From COE1 sp949066965 (GTDB lineage: Bacteria; Bacillota; Clostridia; Lachnospirales; Lachnospiraceae): DNA of 64,000 bases. The DNA is taken from NCBI GenBank assembly GCA_949066965.1, contig CARTDA010000002.1, positions 124,001 through 188,000 on the forward strand. Reading direction: 5' to 3'. How positions within the stretch are numbered: the first letter of the stretch is position 1; each line of letters begins with the position of its first letter. This document shows positions 51,940-60,834 of this stretch, in pieces. Below the pieces are notes generated by a model, which had not been told where the DNA came from, made no database searches, and worked only from the letters and a program-made list of their open reading frames with translations. The position numbers were made by a program, and so were the translations under genes.

Positions 51940-52962
51940 CTATCCGGCAGCATTTTTCAGCCGCCGCCTTGCAGAACGCAGCGCCCTGACAGACAAGTCC
52001 CTGTATACCAGCCATCTGCTTCTTGCCTTCGCAGCTGCCAATGCCGCGCCATCCAGTCTCTGACCGATTCTTTTATAGTATGGCGATGTTTGCTTATATC
52101 GGTCAAGCTCCTTCCGGCATGCTTCAGCAGTAAATATTTTTCCCTTTCTGTCAAGATACGCGAATTCCCTGTAAATATTCTGCTCGGATGCCCAGTAACC
52201 ATCGGATACGTTATGTCTTGCCCAGTACTTCGGCGCAATAATATACTGGACGGTATCACTTGTAAATGCCGGAAAAAACGCAAAAGTCGAGTTGGACAAT
52301 ATCAAATAACGTGCGTTCTTAATTGTTGTATAGTCCCCCGCGAGGTCAAAATGATGCGCCTCCACCTCCGGCAGGATTCTGCGCGCTGCTGCCAAATCAT
52401 CCGTCACCGTCATAAACTCCATATCCGGGCGTTTCTGCCGCATGATTTTCATGGCATCCAGCCAGTACCTGCGCCGGAGAAAAAGCTCCGGGCTGCTTGT
52501 GTACTCACCGCCCCTGATATTGATGATGCAGAGGTTTTCGCGGGAATAATCCATGCAGTCAAATTCCGGCTTTACCTTAAGCCATGTCTTGATTTCCTTT
52601 TTGTATTTCCCAAAATAGGACTCGTCCTGCATGTTTCCATAGAGCAGCGTCGTGTGGTCAAGCGCCCGAAGCGCATTGTCGGCTCCTGTTATATAACACC
52701 CGTGTTCAATGTCATGGCGCGAGTTTCCGACATAAATCCTGTCCTCTTTTTCATGGTATTCTTCTGCAAAACAGTCTTTCCCCATATCCGTCCCGCAGTC
52801 AATATCCATAAAATACATACAGTCCAGCAGTTCCCTGTTCAGTATGCTGAAGCCATAGCCTCCGGCGTGTGCAAGCGCCCTTGTCGTGACATAGCAGAAC
52901 AGCTGGTTTCCAAGTCCCTGGCCTTTTAACAATTCTGTTGCGATAACTGGTTTTGTCTCCAC
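51940..52962 (-). CDS. GT11-like fucosyltransferase homologue (copy 2, divergent)
   Basis: A 340-residue protein with the GT11 N-terminal signature as KGQGLGNQLFCYVTTRALA and the C-terminal LILSNSTFAFFPAFTS, which corresponds to the S/N-S-T-F-S-W-W motif. The usual HxRRxD donor-site motif is altered: the matching strand reads IINIRGGEYTSS. It may use another donor or bind it differently. The last 40 residues are basic and helical. Start is GTG 52962, five bases after AGGAGG. It is coupled to the ABC exporter upstream by a 15-base gap. Family membership is likely, activity uncertain. Confidence 0.75.
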   Translation of the reverse strand: METKPVIATELLKGQGLGNQLFCYVTTRALAHAGGYGFSILNRELLDCMYFMDIDCGTDMGKDCFAEEYHEKEDRIYVGNSRHDIEHGCYITGADNALRALDHTTLLYGNMQDESYFGKYKKEIKTWLKVKPEFDCMDYSRENLCIINIRGGEYTSSPELFLRRRYWLDAMKIMRQKRPDMEFMTVTDDLAAARRILPEVEAHHFDLAGDYTTIKNARYLILSNSTFAFFPAFTSDTVQYIIAPKYWARHNVSDGYWASEQNIYREFAYLDRKGKIFTAEACRKELDRYKQTSPYYKRIGQRLDGAALAAAKARSRWLVYRDLSVRALRSARRRLKNAAG

Positions 52963-52977
52963 CTTGTCCTCCTACTG

Positions 52978-54720
52978 TCACAGCGTCGCCGCTGTAATCT
53001 TACCCTCGTCCACTTTATAGATGATATCACACTTTTCAATCGTATTTAACCGGTGCGCGATAATGACCATTGTCTTTCTGCCATGAAAACTGTTTATCGC
53101 CTCCATGACTGCCGCTTCTGTCTCGTTGTCGAGCGCCGATGTCGCCTCGTCAAACACAAGGATTTCCGGATTGTGGTAGAGCGCCCGCGCGATGCCAAGA
53201 CGCTGCCGCTGTCCGCCCGAAAGACGGACACCCCGGTCGCCGATTGCCGTGTCGAGCCCCTCGGGAAGTCCCTTGATAAAGTCTTTCAGCTGTGCCTCCT
53301 CAAGCGCCTGCCAGATTCTGTCGTCGTCTATCTCGTCATCGGCAATGCCAAAGGCGATATTGTTCCTGACCGGCTCATCCACGAGATAAATGGACTGCGG
53401 AATGTAGCCAATCTGGGCAAGCCATGCCGGATAATTGTCAAAAATACTGACCCCGTCACACGTTATGCTGCCCTCCCTGACCTTCAGAAGTCCCAGCAGG
53501 ATATCCACAATGGTCGATTTTCCGGCACCCGACGGTCCCATGATTCCGACAGACTTTCCGCTGGGAACCGTCATGTCTGCCCTGTCAAATATCAGTTTGT
53601 CCGTATTCGGATAGGCATATACAATACCCTTCAGCTCGATTTTGTCGCGAAGCTGCATTTTCTTTGACGTGTCGGCAGGCTTTAATGTCTGGTTGTTCCT
53701 GCGGCTGATTTCACTGATGTTCATATTTTCATACACATAATCCAGGCAGGGTCTGAAATAAGATATATCTGTCATATATGTGTTAATCCGGTTGATGCTC
53801 GGCATCATACGCATCGCCGCCACACCGAAGGCGCCAAGCATGGGAACGAGCGACAGCGCATCGTTTCCAAGGGAAATATATACAATGATATATCCGAGTA
53901 TACTCGCCATAAAAACCGTCTCAATCAGAAGCCGGGGTGTGTTATTCAGCACTGCATGCCTTTTTGCGTATCCGGCGCCAATTTTTCCGCTGCCCTCATA
54001 ATTGTCAGCAAAAAAGGCTTCCCTGTGCAGTACCTTGACATCCTTGATGCCATAGATTGCCTGAATTCTCCACTTTGCAATCCGCGACTGGATTGCCTGG
54101 TTTTTTGTTCCCAGCTTCGCAAGGCGCGGCTTCAACACTTTCAGCATCAAAAACGACAGGATGCCGAACACCACGAGCAAAAACAGCAGGAGCTTCCAGT
54201 CCGCAGCAATCATTACGATGCACAGCAGGACAAATACCACGGATTCAGAGACGAGCGAAATCATCGCCATCAGGATGTTGAACACATTCGGAATGTCACT
54301 GTCCGTCAGCCGGAACACCGTAGGGATATCCGCGTCAAGGTAAAACTCATACGGCCTGTTCAAAAACTCCCTGAGCACCTGGCTAATCAGCTTGTTCCGG
54401 TTAAATGCGATAAAGCGGTTCTGCTCACTCGCCAGCAGGAGCAGGAACGCATTTTTCAGGGCATAGAGGATAATCAGGGCAGCCAGAAGGGGGATGATAA
54501 ACCCCTGGATGTCGTCAATCCCCAGCAGGTTCATCGCCCACCGGACATACTTGTTTCCCTCTGCCTTGGCAGGGTCTATAATCACCCACACAAGGGGCAG
54601 TACCGCCGAGACGCTTACCGTCTCAAGAATACCCCCGATAAAAATCAGAACGCCAAGATAACAAATCTGTATTTTCTGCTTTCTGTCCAAAACATACCGC
54701 ATTTTTTTAATGATGTCCAT
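52978..54720 (-). CDS. ABC exporter, MsbA/PglK-like fused permease-ATPase
   Basis: A 580-residue half-transporter with six helices to about residue 320 and an ATPase domain: Walker A GPSGAGKST (395-403), signature LSGGQ (500-504), Walker B ILVFDEATSALD (about 519-530) and switch H556. It is clearly related to the exporter at 26286-28040, with similar N-termini and domain spacing. It may flip a lipid-linked oligosaccharide or export a lipid. The start overlaps the SGNH gene by 14 bases. Having two such exporters plus two flippases suggests several glycans or routes. Cargo unknown. Confidence 0.9.
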   Translation of the reverse strand: MDIIKKMRYVLDRKQKIQICYLGVLIFIGGILETVSVSAVLPLVWVIIDPAKAEGNKYVRWAMNLLGIDDIQGFIIPLLAALIILYALKNAFLLLLASEQNRFIAFNRNKLISQVLREFLNRPYEFYLDADIPTVFRLTDSDIPNVFNILMAMISLVSESVVFVLLCIVMIAADWKLLLFLLVVFGILSFLMLKVLKPRLAKLGTKNQAIQSRIAKWRIQAIYGIKDVKVLHREAFFADNYEGSGKIGAGYAKRHAVLNNTPRLLIETVFMASILGYIIVYISLGNDALSLVPMLGAFGVAAMRMMPSINRINTYMTDISYFRPCLDYVYENMNISEISRRNNQTLKPADTSKKMQLRDKIELKGIVYAYPNTDKLIFDRADMTVPSGKSVGIMGPSGAGKSTIVDILLGLLKVREGSITCDGVSIFDNYPAWLAQIGYIPQSIYLVDEPVRNNIAFGIADDEIDDDRIWQALEEAQLKDFIKGLPEGLDTAIGDRGVRLSGGQRQRLGIARALYHNPEILVFDEATSALDNETEAAVMEAINSFHGRKTMVIIAHRLNTIEKCDIIYKVDEGKITAATL

Positions 54721-55804
54721 TTTCTTCCTCCATTACCGGTCCAAAAATACGCTCATAATCGTAATTTAAGTAATATTCCTTCTCATCTTCCCACCGTGCC
54801 ATGTAATTTTCTTTTGTCACAAGCCCGTCCCCCTCTGCAAGCCACTGCAGTATCAGGGAATTTACATGCGATGCGTAATGCTCCTTGTCCCTGTAATTGT
54901 CCAGATTTGTGATGATATCATACTTGTCGTGGAAATTATATAATTTTACATTCGGGCAGTCCAGCAGCAGCTCTGTTGCAATCAGCTCTGCATCAAAGTA
55001 AAAGTTAATCATGCCCTCCTGGTTCATAAAATCCCACCAGCAGATACTGTACGGCGTATAAAATATATAAAATGTCGTGTCCGGGTACTGATTTACAAGG
55101 TCTACAAAGTTCTGCTGTATATTTGCCGTAACCATCTTCGCATCGGTCTCGGAAAGCGGGGGCGCTTCCGGCGCCTTTTCCTCCCAGCGCTCATATGCCG
55201 CCATCACATACGGATAACCCGTCTCCTTTTCCCACGAGGAATATTCGTCAAACGTGGTGCTTGGCTCGCCTTTCAATGTCATGAGCAAACTGGGAATCAC
55301 ACCATGATACCATATATTTTTGTTAAATACATATGCGGCGTCATTCCACGGATTATCATCATAAAGGTATGTCGGATAACCTTCGTACTGGTCGTAATCC
55401 TTATCGCGGATGATGGCGTTGGAATCCATTGTCCATATCACGGTCTTAAGATTCTCGTTTCTTCTCAGCGCCCGCCCAAGATTATCCGAAAGCTCCTTGT
55501 AGCCTGCGCCCGAAAACGTTTCCTTCACGGATTTTACCCCGAACAGCACGTCCGCCTCGCTCGTCTTAAAATTCTGTGCCATGGAAGTGCCCGTGATAAC
55601 CGCGTCATAGTCAAAGTGACGCGATATCCCATCATTGCCATACCGCTCGTCATACAGGCGGTAAGAGACAAAGGAGAATGGTTTATGAAAATGGAAAAAT
55701 GGGTCAAACACCCAGAATACTGCCAGAAGCAGCGCTATGACCGCCAGAAGCAGCGCCATGCAGCAACGAAACCACTTTTTCGCATCCGATATCTTGTGCT
55801 CCAT
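54707..55804 (-). CDS. SGNH-type acyltransferase partner (copy 2)
   Basis: A 365-residue protein with one N-terminal helix (about residues 14-34), the remainder outside. GTS at 72-74 in AVITGTSMAQNF holds the likely catalytic serine, and D306-K-E-H309 in NYRDKEHYASHVN completes the SGNH set. AGGAGG lies five bases before the ATG. It follows the MBOAT gene by nine bases and should receive the acyl group and place it on the polysaccharide. It is shorter than the protein at 7030-8334, which has an added C-terminal domain. Confidence 0.8.
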   Translation of the reverse strand: MEHKISDAKKWFRCCMALLLAVIALLLAVFWVFDPFFHFHKPFSFVSYRLYDERYGNDGISRHFDYDAVITGTSMAQNFKTSEADVLFGVKSVKETFSGAGYKELSDNLGRALRRNENLKTVIWTMDSNAIIRDKDYDQYEGYPTYLYDDNPWNDAAYVFNKNIWYHGVIPSLLMTLKGEPSTTFDEYSSWEKETGYPYVMAAYERWEEKAPEAPPLSETDAKMVTANIQQNFVDLVNQYPDTTFYIFYTPYSICWWDFMNQEGMINFYFDAELIATELLLDCPNVKLYNFHDKYDIITNLDNYRDKEHYASHVNSLILQWLAEGDGLVTKENYMARWEDEKEYYLNYDYERIFGPVMEEENGHH

Positions 55805-55813
55805 GCCTTCCTC

Positions 55814-57277
55814 CTAAAAATTAAAATACAGAAACTCACTGACCTCGGAAAGGGAAAGCACACTCCACACCAGGAGCCCCACCGTCGCAGCCATCCTCCA
55901 GTTCCCATACCTGCCGTCATTGACTTTCTCCTGTGTATTGCGCATACACTGGCAGACAAGTATCAGCACCGCGCAGACCACGGCAGGCAGCAGCCACGGG
56001 TATGCCTGCATGACAGCACTCCCGCCCGCACGGCTTATGAGATTAATCTCAAAAATTCCCTGAAACGCTTCCAGCACTGCGGCATGAAGCATTCCGTCCC
56101 CATGCACCCTGATCCTGCCAATCATGTCCATACCCTGCTCCACCGAATCCGCCCGGAACATGCTCCACGCGACACTGCAAAAACAGAATGTGACTGCCAC
56201 CCTGATTACATGTGGTATTTTATTGAGAACCTTGTCAAATAAGCGGTCAAACAAGTTCCCGAGACCATTGACAGCACCCCACAGGATAAATGTCCAGTTT
56301 GCCCCATGCCAGATACCGCTTACAAGGAATACGGTCAGGACATTACAATATGTGCGGACGTTTCCCCTCCTGCTGCCACCCAGCGGAATATAGACATACT
56401 TGGTAAAAAACCTGGTGAGCGTCATATGCCACCTGTCCCAGAACTCCCTGACAGATGCCGCCTTGTATGGCGAGTTGAAATTTATCGGCAGCTCCACATT
56501 GAACAGGAAACCGATGCCATATGCCATATCACAGTATCCGCTGAAATCAAAGTAAATCTGCATGGAATAGCAGAACATCACGAAAACCGTGCTGATGCTG
56601 TTGAGGGAGCCAATATTGGCATATCCCGCCGTCACAACCTTTGACAGGCTGTCAGCAACAAGCACCTTTTTTGCCATGCCCAGCGCAAAGGCATAAATGC
56701 CCTTACTCATGTTCCCATACTGAATCCTGTGGTTTTTTGCATCCCGGAGCTGCGGTATCAGCTCGTCATGGTACACAATGGGTCCTGCAATCAGCTGCGG
56801 GAAAAAGGAGACATACGCCGCATACTCCAAAAGGCTGTACTGCTCGCATTCACCGCGGTATGAATCAATGACATAGGACAACTGCTGGAACGTATAAAAA
56901 CTGATTCCCAGCGGAAGCACAAGCCGCAAAAAGTGATATTCCGTCCGAAACAGCGCATTGACGTTTTCCACAAAAAAATCATAGTATTTAAAACCAAACA
57001 GGATTCCCAGATTCAGCAGCAGCCCCGCAGCCAGGAAAATCCTGCGCCACAGCGGCGTTTTCGTTTTTCCCATCAAAAGGACAAGCAGATAGTTGCACAG
57101 AATGCTCGCAATCAGGATTGCAAGATACCTGATATTCTGATATCCGTAAAACACCATCGACATCACAATCAGATATCCGAGCGCTGCCTTTTCCCATTTC
57201 ATGCGTTGGAGCCAGTAATACCCTGTTACCACAAGGGGAAAAAACGCAAAAACAAAGATATAGGAATTAAAAAGCAT
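55814..57277 (-). CDS. MBOAT O-acyltransferase, AlgI-like (copy 2)
   Basis: A 487-residue polytopic enzyme. SFFPQLIAGPIVYHDE (about 157-172), REFWDRWHMTLT with W283-H284, PLGGSRRG and VSGIWHGAN with H324 are the MBOAT marks. It should carry an acyl group across the membrane for the SGNH partner downstream. The presence of two MBOAT/SGNH pairs in one window suggests two acylated sites or two polymers. The ATG at 57277 follows AAAGG. Family is certain; the acyl group is probably acetyl, by analogy. Confidence 0.93.
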   Translation of the reverse strand: MLFNSYIFVFAFFPLVVTGYYWLQRMKWEKAALGYLIVMSMVFYGYQNIRYLAILIASILCNYLLVLLMGKTKTPLWRRIFLAAGLLLNLGILFGFKYYDFFVENVNALFRTEYHFLRLVLPLGISFYTFQQLSYVIDSYRGECEQYSLLEYAAYVSFFPQLIAGPIVYHDELIPQLRDAKNHRIQYGNMSKGIYAFALGMAKKVLVADSLSKVVTAGYANIGSLNSISTVFVMFCYSMQIYFDFSGYCDMAYGIGFLFNVELPINFNSPYKAASVREFWDRWHMTLTRFFTKYVYIPLGGSRRGNVRTYCNVLTVFLVSGIWHGANWTFILWGAVNGLGNLFDRLFDKVLNKIPHVIRVAVTFCFCSVAWSMFRADSVEQGMDMIGRIRVHGDGMLHAAVLEAFQGIFEINLISRAGGSAVMQAYPWLLPAVVCAVLILVCQCMRNTQEKVNDGRYGNWRMAATVGLLVWSVLSLSEVSEFLYFNF

Positions 57278-57282
57278 ATTTA

Positions 57283-58302
57283 CTAACCTTTCCCGTTTCT
57301 GAGCGGAATCACGACTTTTTCATAAAGCCGCACGACTCCCGCATACAATGGCGGTGAGAGCAGGAAGAGCCTTAGCCGCATCCGGTCTCCCTTTGACACT
57401 ATTTTGCTGCCATACACCCTGTCCGTCTCATCCCTGTCCTTTTTTATCTCAGTGACAAGCCTTGCCGCCGTCTCACGGTTTCTGCTTTCCACGGCATCCA
57501 TATAATAAAATAACAGTCGTCTTTGAAAATGATAGCGGGCAAAATCAGCCATCTGCGGCGAGACCATCTCGCTGATGCAGGCGATATGCGCACGCCAGAA
57601 CGGTATCTCATCCCGAAACATCCGCTCCGCGCCTGCGGCATTCATAATGCTGCCCTCCCTGTCTATCACATAATGGTAGAAGCTGCTGTCCAGATACACT
57701 GCCCTGTCCGCCTTACAGAATGCACGCGTCGTGTACAGAATATCCTCAGAGTTCCTCCCCTTGGGAAATACCATGCCCTGTACCAGTTCCCGCGCAAAAA
57801 GCTTGCTCCACACAGAATTATAAATGATATACGAGTCATGCCCGCCGATATAGATTTTCAGGAGCTCCTCCCTTGAGAGCGGCACCACGCTGCCACTGCC
57901 GCCCGACTCCGTCCTGTCCCTATATTCATTAAAGTATCTGCACACCGCAATCCTGGCATTGTTCTCCACGCACGCGCGGTGCATCTGTTCATACATGTCC
58001 GGCTCTATCCAGTCATCACTGTCCACATAGCCGATATAGGCGCCCGACGCCAGTTCCAGCCCGGCGTTTCTTGCGTCGGACAGACCGCCGTTTGTCTTGT
58101 GCAGCACTTTCACGCGGCCGTCCTTGCGCGCATAGTCATCGCACAGCTGTGCGGATGCATCCGTCGAGCCGTCGTCCACAAGAATGATTTCCAGATTCCG
58201 ATACGTCTGGCGCAGGATGGACTGCATACATCTGTCCAGAAACGGCTCGACATTATAAACCGGAACTATGACGGATATCAAATCCCTTTCGCTATCGTTC
58301 AT
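57283..58302 (-). CDS. Glycosyltransferase family 2
   Basis: A 339-residue GT-A enzyme of the EpsH/CpsI type. ISVIVPVYNVEPFLDRCM, ILVDDGSTDASAQLCDDYA, GGLSDARNAGLELASG and YVDSDDWIEPDMYEQM (metal-binding DSDD near residue 95) form the full N-terminal signature. The C-terminal part has NSVWSKLFARELV and RNSEDILYTTRAF. It resembles the GT2 at 25248-26225 in order of motifs. GGGAGG lies five bases before the ATG. Sugar unknown. Confidence 0.93.
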   Translation of the reverse strand: MNDSERDLISVIVPVYNVEPFLDRCMQSILRQTYRNLEIILVDDGSTDASAQLCDDYARKDGRVKVLHKTNGGLSDARNAGLELASGAYIGYVDSDDWIEPDMYEQMHRACVENNARIAVCRYFNEYRDRTESGGSGSVVPLSREELLKIYIGGHDSYIIYNSVWSKLFARELVQGMVFPKGRNSEDILYTTRAFCKADRAVYLDSSFYHYVIDREGSIMNAAGAERMFRDEIPFWRAHIACISEMVSPQMADFARYHFQRRLLFYYMDAVESRNRETAARLVTEIKKDRDETDRVYGSKIVSKGDRMRLRLFLLSPPLYAGVVRLYEKVVIPLRNGKG

Positions 58303-58330
58303 CCAATCCTCCCTTTGTTACTGTTCACTC

Positions 58331-59224
58331 CTAAACGACTTCCCCCGCCGCATTGATTAATGTCCACCCTTTCCAGTCCGCATGTACCGTCTTTGCATCA
58401 GCCACTTCGTAGTTGTCATGGCGGAGTGGCCGTATGGCAATCCTGCCTTCATTTTGGTTCAGCCTTGCCCCCCAGATGCTGAACGTACTGTTTGCACAGA
58501 TATTGTGGCGGCAGTGGCTCATTAGCTCCATGTCATACATACTGTCCTTTCCGGTGTTCCAGTCCACGACATGCATATTCGGCTTGTCGTAATGCTTCCT
58601 CACATAATCTGCATCATCGGAAAAAATATAAAAGACCGGGTTCTCTACTCGCTCATCAATATACGCCATGGCTCCATTGTAATACGCATCCGTACAGATT
58701 CCCATATACCGCTTCCCATCCGCCACGGTGAGGTAATCCTTGCGCCGGATGTGGATGCTCACCGCATTCTGCCGCGCCATCACGTCCATCAGCTCCCTGT
58801 TTCGCGGCTGTCCGCTCTCAGGAAAGACAATTTTTTGCTGTAACAGGGGAATGATATCCGCATAATAGCGCTCGCATCCCCAGAAACCATACAGGTATAC
58901 ATCATCCATGTCAAAAATCTCGGGCATATACGCCGCATCCTCTTTCACAGTCCTGTCTTTTCTGCCTGTCAGCTTGCGCCGGATTCTGTCCACAGGACGC
59001 ATGCCGTTGTCAAGAAGTTTCCTGCGTTCCTCGGGCGTGCACACCGCATAGTCCAGCCCGAGCCATTCCAGCTCCAGGCTGCGCCATTCCCTGTCACTGC
59101 CCTTCGCCTCCCTGTATGCGTACAGGTCAAGCTTCACTTCCTTGCCGAGGGATTTCATTTTTTCATATAATGCGTACTGGTAAAGCTGGTTTCCAAGCCC
59201 TCCCATAACGTGTATGATTATCAT
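58331..59224 (-). CDS. Alpha-1,2-fucosyltransferase-like, GT11 (copy 3)
   Basis: A 297-residue GT11 enzyme. IIHVMGGLGNQLYQYALYE is the N-terminal signature, SIHIRRKDYLTV (about residue 155) the HxRRxD donor site and CANSTFSIWGARLN (about 238-251) the C-terminal motif. Sequence and spacing are regular, so it is probably active with GDP-fucose or a similar GDP-sugar. Genes for GDP-fucose synthesis (Gmd, WcaG) are not in the window. It follows the GT39-type gene by 17 bases. Confidence 0.9.
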   Translation of the reverse strand: MIIIHVMGGLGNQLYQYALYEKMKSLGKEVKLDLYAYREAKGSDREWRSLELEWLGLDYAVCTPEERRKLLDNGMRPVDRIRRKLTGRKDRTVKEDAAYMPEIFDMDDVYLYGFWGCERYYADIIPLLQQKIVFPESGQPRNRELMDVMARQNAVSIHIRRKDYLTVADGKRYMGICTDAYYNGAMAYIDERVENPVFYIFSDDADYVRKHYDKPNMHVVDWNTGKDSMYDMELMSHCRHNICANSTFSIWGARLNQNEGRIAIRPLRHDNYEVADAKTVHADWKGWTLINAAGEVV

Positions 59225-59241
59225 ATCCTTGACCCTTCTTT

Positions 59242-60807
59242 TTAATGTTCTTCAGGGGCAGTCAGGAGAAACAGCTTTGCCGTCGTGTCCACGACCGCTT
59301 CCACCTCATACCCATAATCCACCAGCGCCCTTGCCGCCGCGTCAAACTGTCCTGACACGACATAGAGCTTTTGCGGGAGCCCGTCCGGATAGACCTCCGT
59401 CTCCAGAAATGCAATCCACTCCTCGCCAGAGTAATTCAGTGACTCAAGATTCTGGCTGCAATATATATTTTCCCATTTATCCTCACTATATGCCGCACTG
59501 TGTGTCAGGTAATACACAAAAGGATACCGCTGGTGAAAATTTACATAGGTCGGCAGCTCATATCCTTCGTCCGCATACCATGTCGCCACCACCGTTCGTA
59601 AATCCATCTTTGCCCAGTGGTTGTGAATCCGCTTCACACCATAACAGCAAAACAGCAGCATCCCCACAACGACCGCATAGCGGAAATACCGCGTCCATTT
59701 CCAGTCCTTCAGAATATCAAACGACTCATAAATCATCAGTGCAATCAGGATGAACCAGACCGGAAAAATAAAGAGGTTGTATCTGTTTCCAAACCACCCG
59801 TAAGAGTAGATATTGAACGTCGTCAGCACATAATAAATCATGAAAATGCCAATGTTACAGTTGATGAACTGCCGCACGCACCTGCGCCTTGTGCGCCGCC
59901 ACACGAAGATGCCCATAAGAATCAGTGCAAACAGGATGATCCAGATAGCCCATGTCAGCTTGTCCCAGTCCCTGTCGTAGTCGAGCATGCACCACCGGAG
60001 CACCCACATCATGCTGTCAAAAAAATCCAGCACAATATTGTTTCCCGTAATCTCAATCGGCTTGTCAATGCCAAGCGTGGAGACTGCGTTTGTTGACTGC
60101 GGAACCAGGAACAGGACGACAAGGGGAACCCCTGCCCCGGCTGCAGCAGCGATATATGACGCAAGCGCTGCCTTGAATGCAGCCCATTCCTTGCTTCGTG
60201 CATAGTAAAATAACAGCTGCAATGCCATCGGAACCACCACAAAGACAGCGCCATAATGCGTGTATACATCGATGACGCAAAGCGCCGTAAACCCGAGCGC
60301 CCTCCTGACTGTAGCTTTCTCCAAAATGTGAAAATACAGGTAAATCGTCCATGCAAGAAACATAATCAGCATTGTATACTCGGACGCTTCCTTGACATAG
60401 TACATCAAAATATAAATGCTGGCGTATATCACAACACAAAAAGCCGCCATATAGCGGTTACATAGCTTCCTGATCACGAGATAAATCCCGGCTGCAGCGC
60501 CAAATCCCATCAGCACGCTGGAAAAACGGTACCACCACTCGCCATGGCTTACCTCGAGCCAAAGACAGATAAACCAGTTGTACAGTGGCGGCTGCTGCTG
60601 GATATATGCCATCCGTTCATACATTGTGGCGTACTCCGTCACGCCCCTGATCGCGCCTTTCACAGGCAGGGAACAGTAGAACTCCATCGCCTCGTCCTGC
60701 CAGATTGGCGCGTCCGTAAGCTTATACAGCGCCATAATCCAATAATAAATAAATGCCACGCCTGCCGTAACCCATTCCGGCAGGCGTATTCTGCTCATTT
60801 TGTCCAT
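59242..60807 (-). CDS. GT39/PMT_2-like membrane glycosyltransferase
   Basis: A 521-residue polytopic enzyme with about 11-12 helices and a small outer C-terminal domain. The first outer loop has PIWQDEAMEFYCSL (about residues 33-46); the D-E pair here is the catalytic acidic site in the ArnT/PMT_2 group. QQQPPLYNWFICLWLEV follows, as the PPL motif of these enzymes. It should transfer a sugar from polyprenyl phosphate to a glycan outside the membrane. The ATG at 60807 follows GGGGATGGG. The GtrB-like enzymes in the window could make its donor. Family is well supported. Confidence 0.82.
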   Translation of the reverse strand: MDKMSRIRLPEWVTAGVAFIYYWIMALYKLTDAPIWQDEAMEFYCSLPVKGAIRGVTEYATMYERMAYIQQQPPLYNWFICLWLEVSHGEWWYRFSSVLMGFGAAAGIYLVIRKLCNRYMAAFCVVIYASIYILMYYVKEASEYTMLIMFLAWTIYLYFHILEKATVRRALGFTALCVIDVYTHYGAVFVVVPMALQLLFYYARSKEWAAFKAALASYIAAAAGAGVPLVVLFLVPQSTNAVSTLGIDKPIEITGNNIVLDFFDSMMWVLRWCMLDYDRDWDKLTWAIWIILFALILMGIFVWRRTRRRCVRQFINCNIGIFMIYYVLTTFNIYSYGWFGNRYNLFIFPVWFILIALMIYESFDILKDWKWTRYFRYAVVVGMLLFCCYGVKRIHNHWAKMDLRTVVATWYADEGYELPTYVNFHQRYPFVYYLTHSAAYSEDKWENIYCSQNLESLNYSGEEWIAFLETEVYPDGLPQKLYVVSGQFDAAARALVDYGYEVEAVVDTTAKLFLLTAPEEH

Positions 60808-60834
60808 ATCCCATCCCCGGTAAATAGCCTTTTT

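Noticed and set aside
51862..52929. 355-codon plus-strand frame opposite the GT11-like gene
   Set aside because: The minus-strand protein has clear family motifs and a good ribosome site, while this frame has neither.
53956..56242. Two plus-strand frames of over 300 codons opposite ABC exporter, SGNH and MBOAT genes
   Set aside because: They overlap well-supported genes on the minus strand and carry no recognisable domain.
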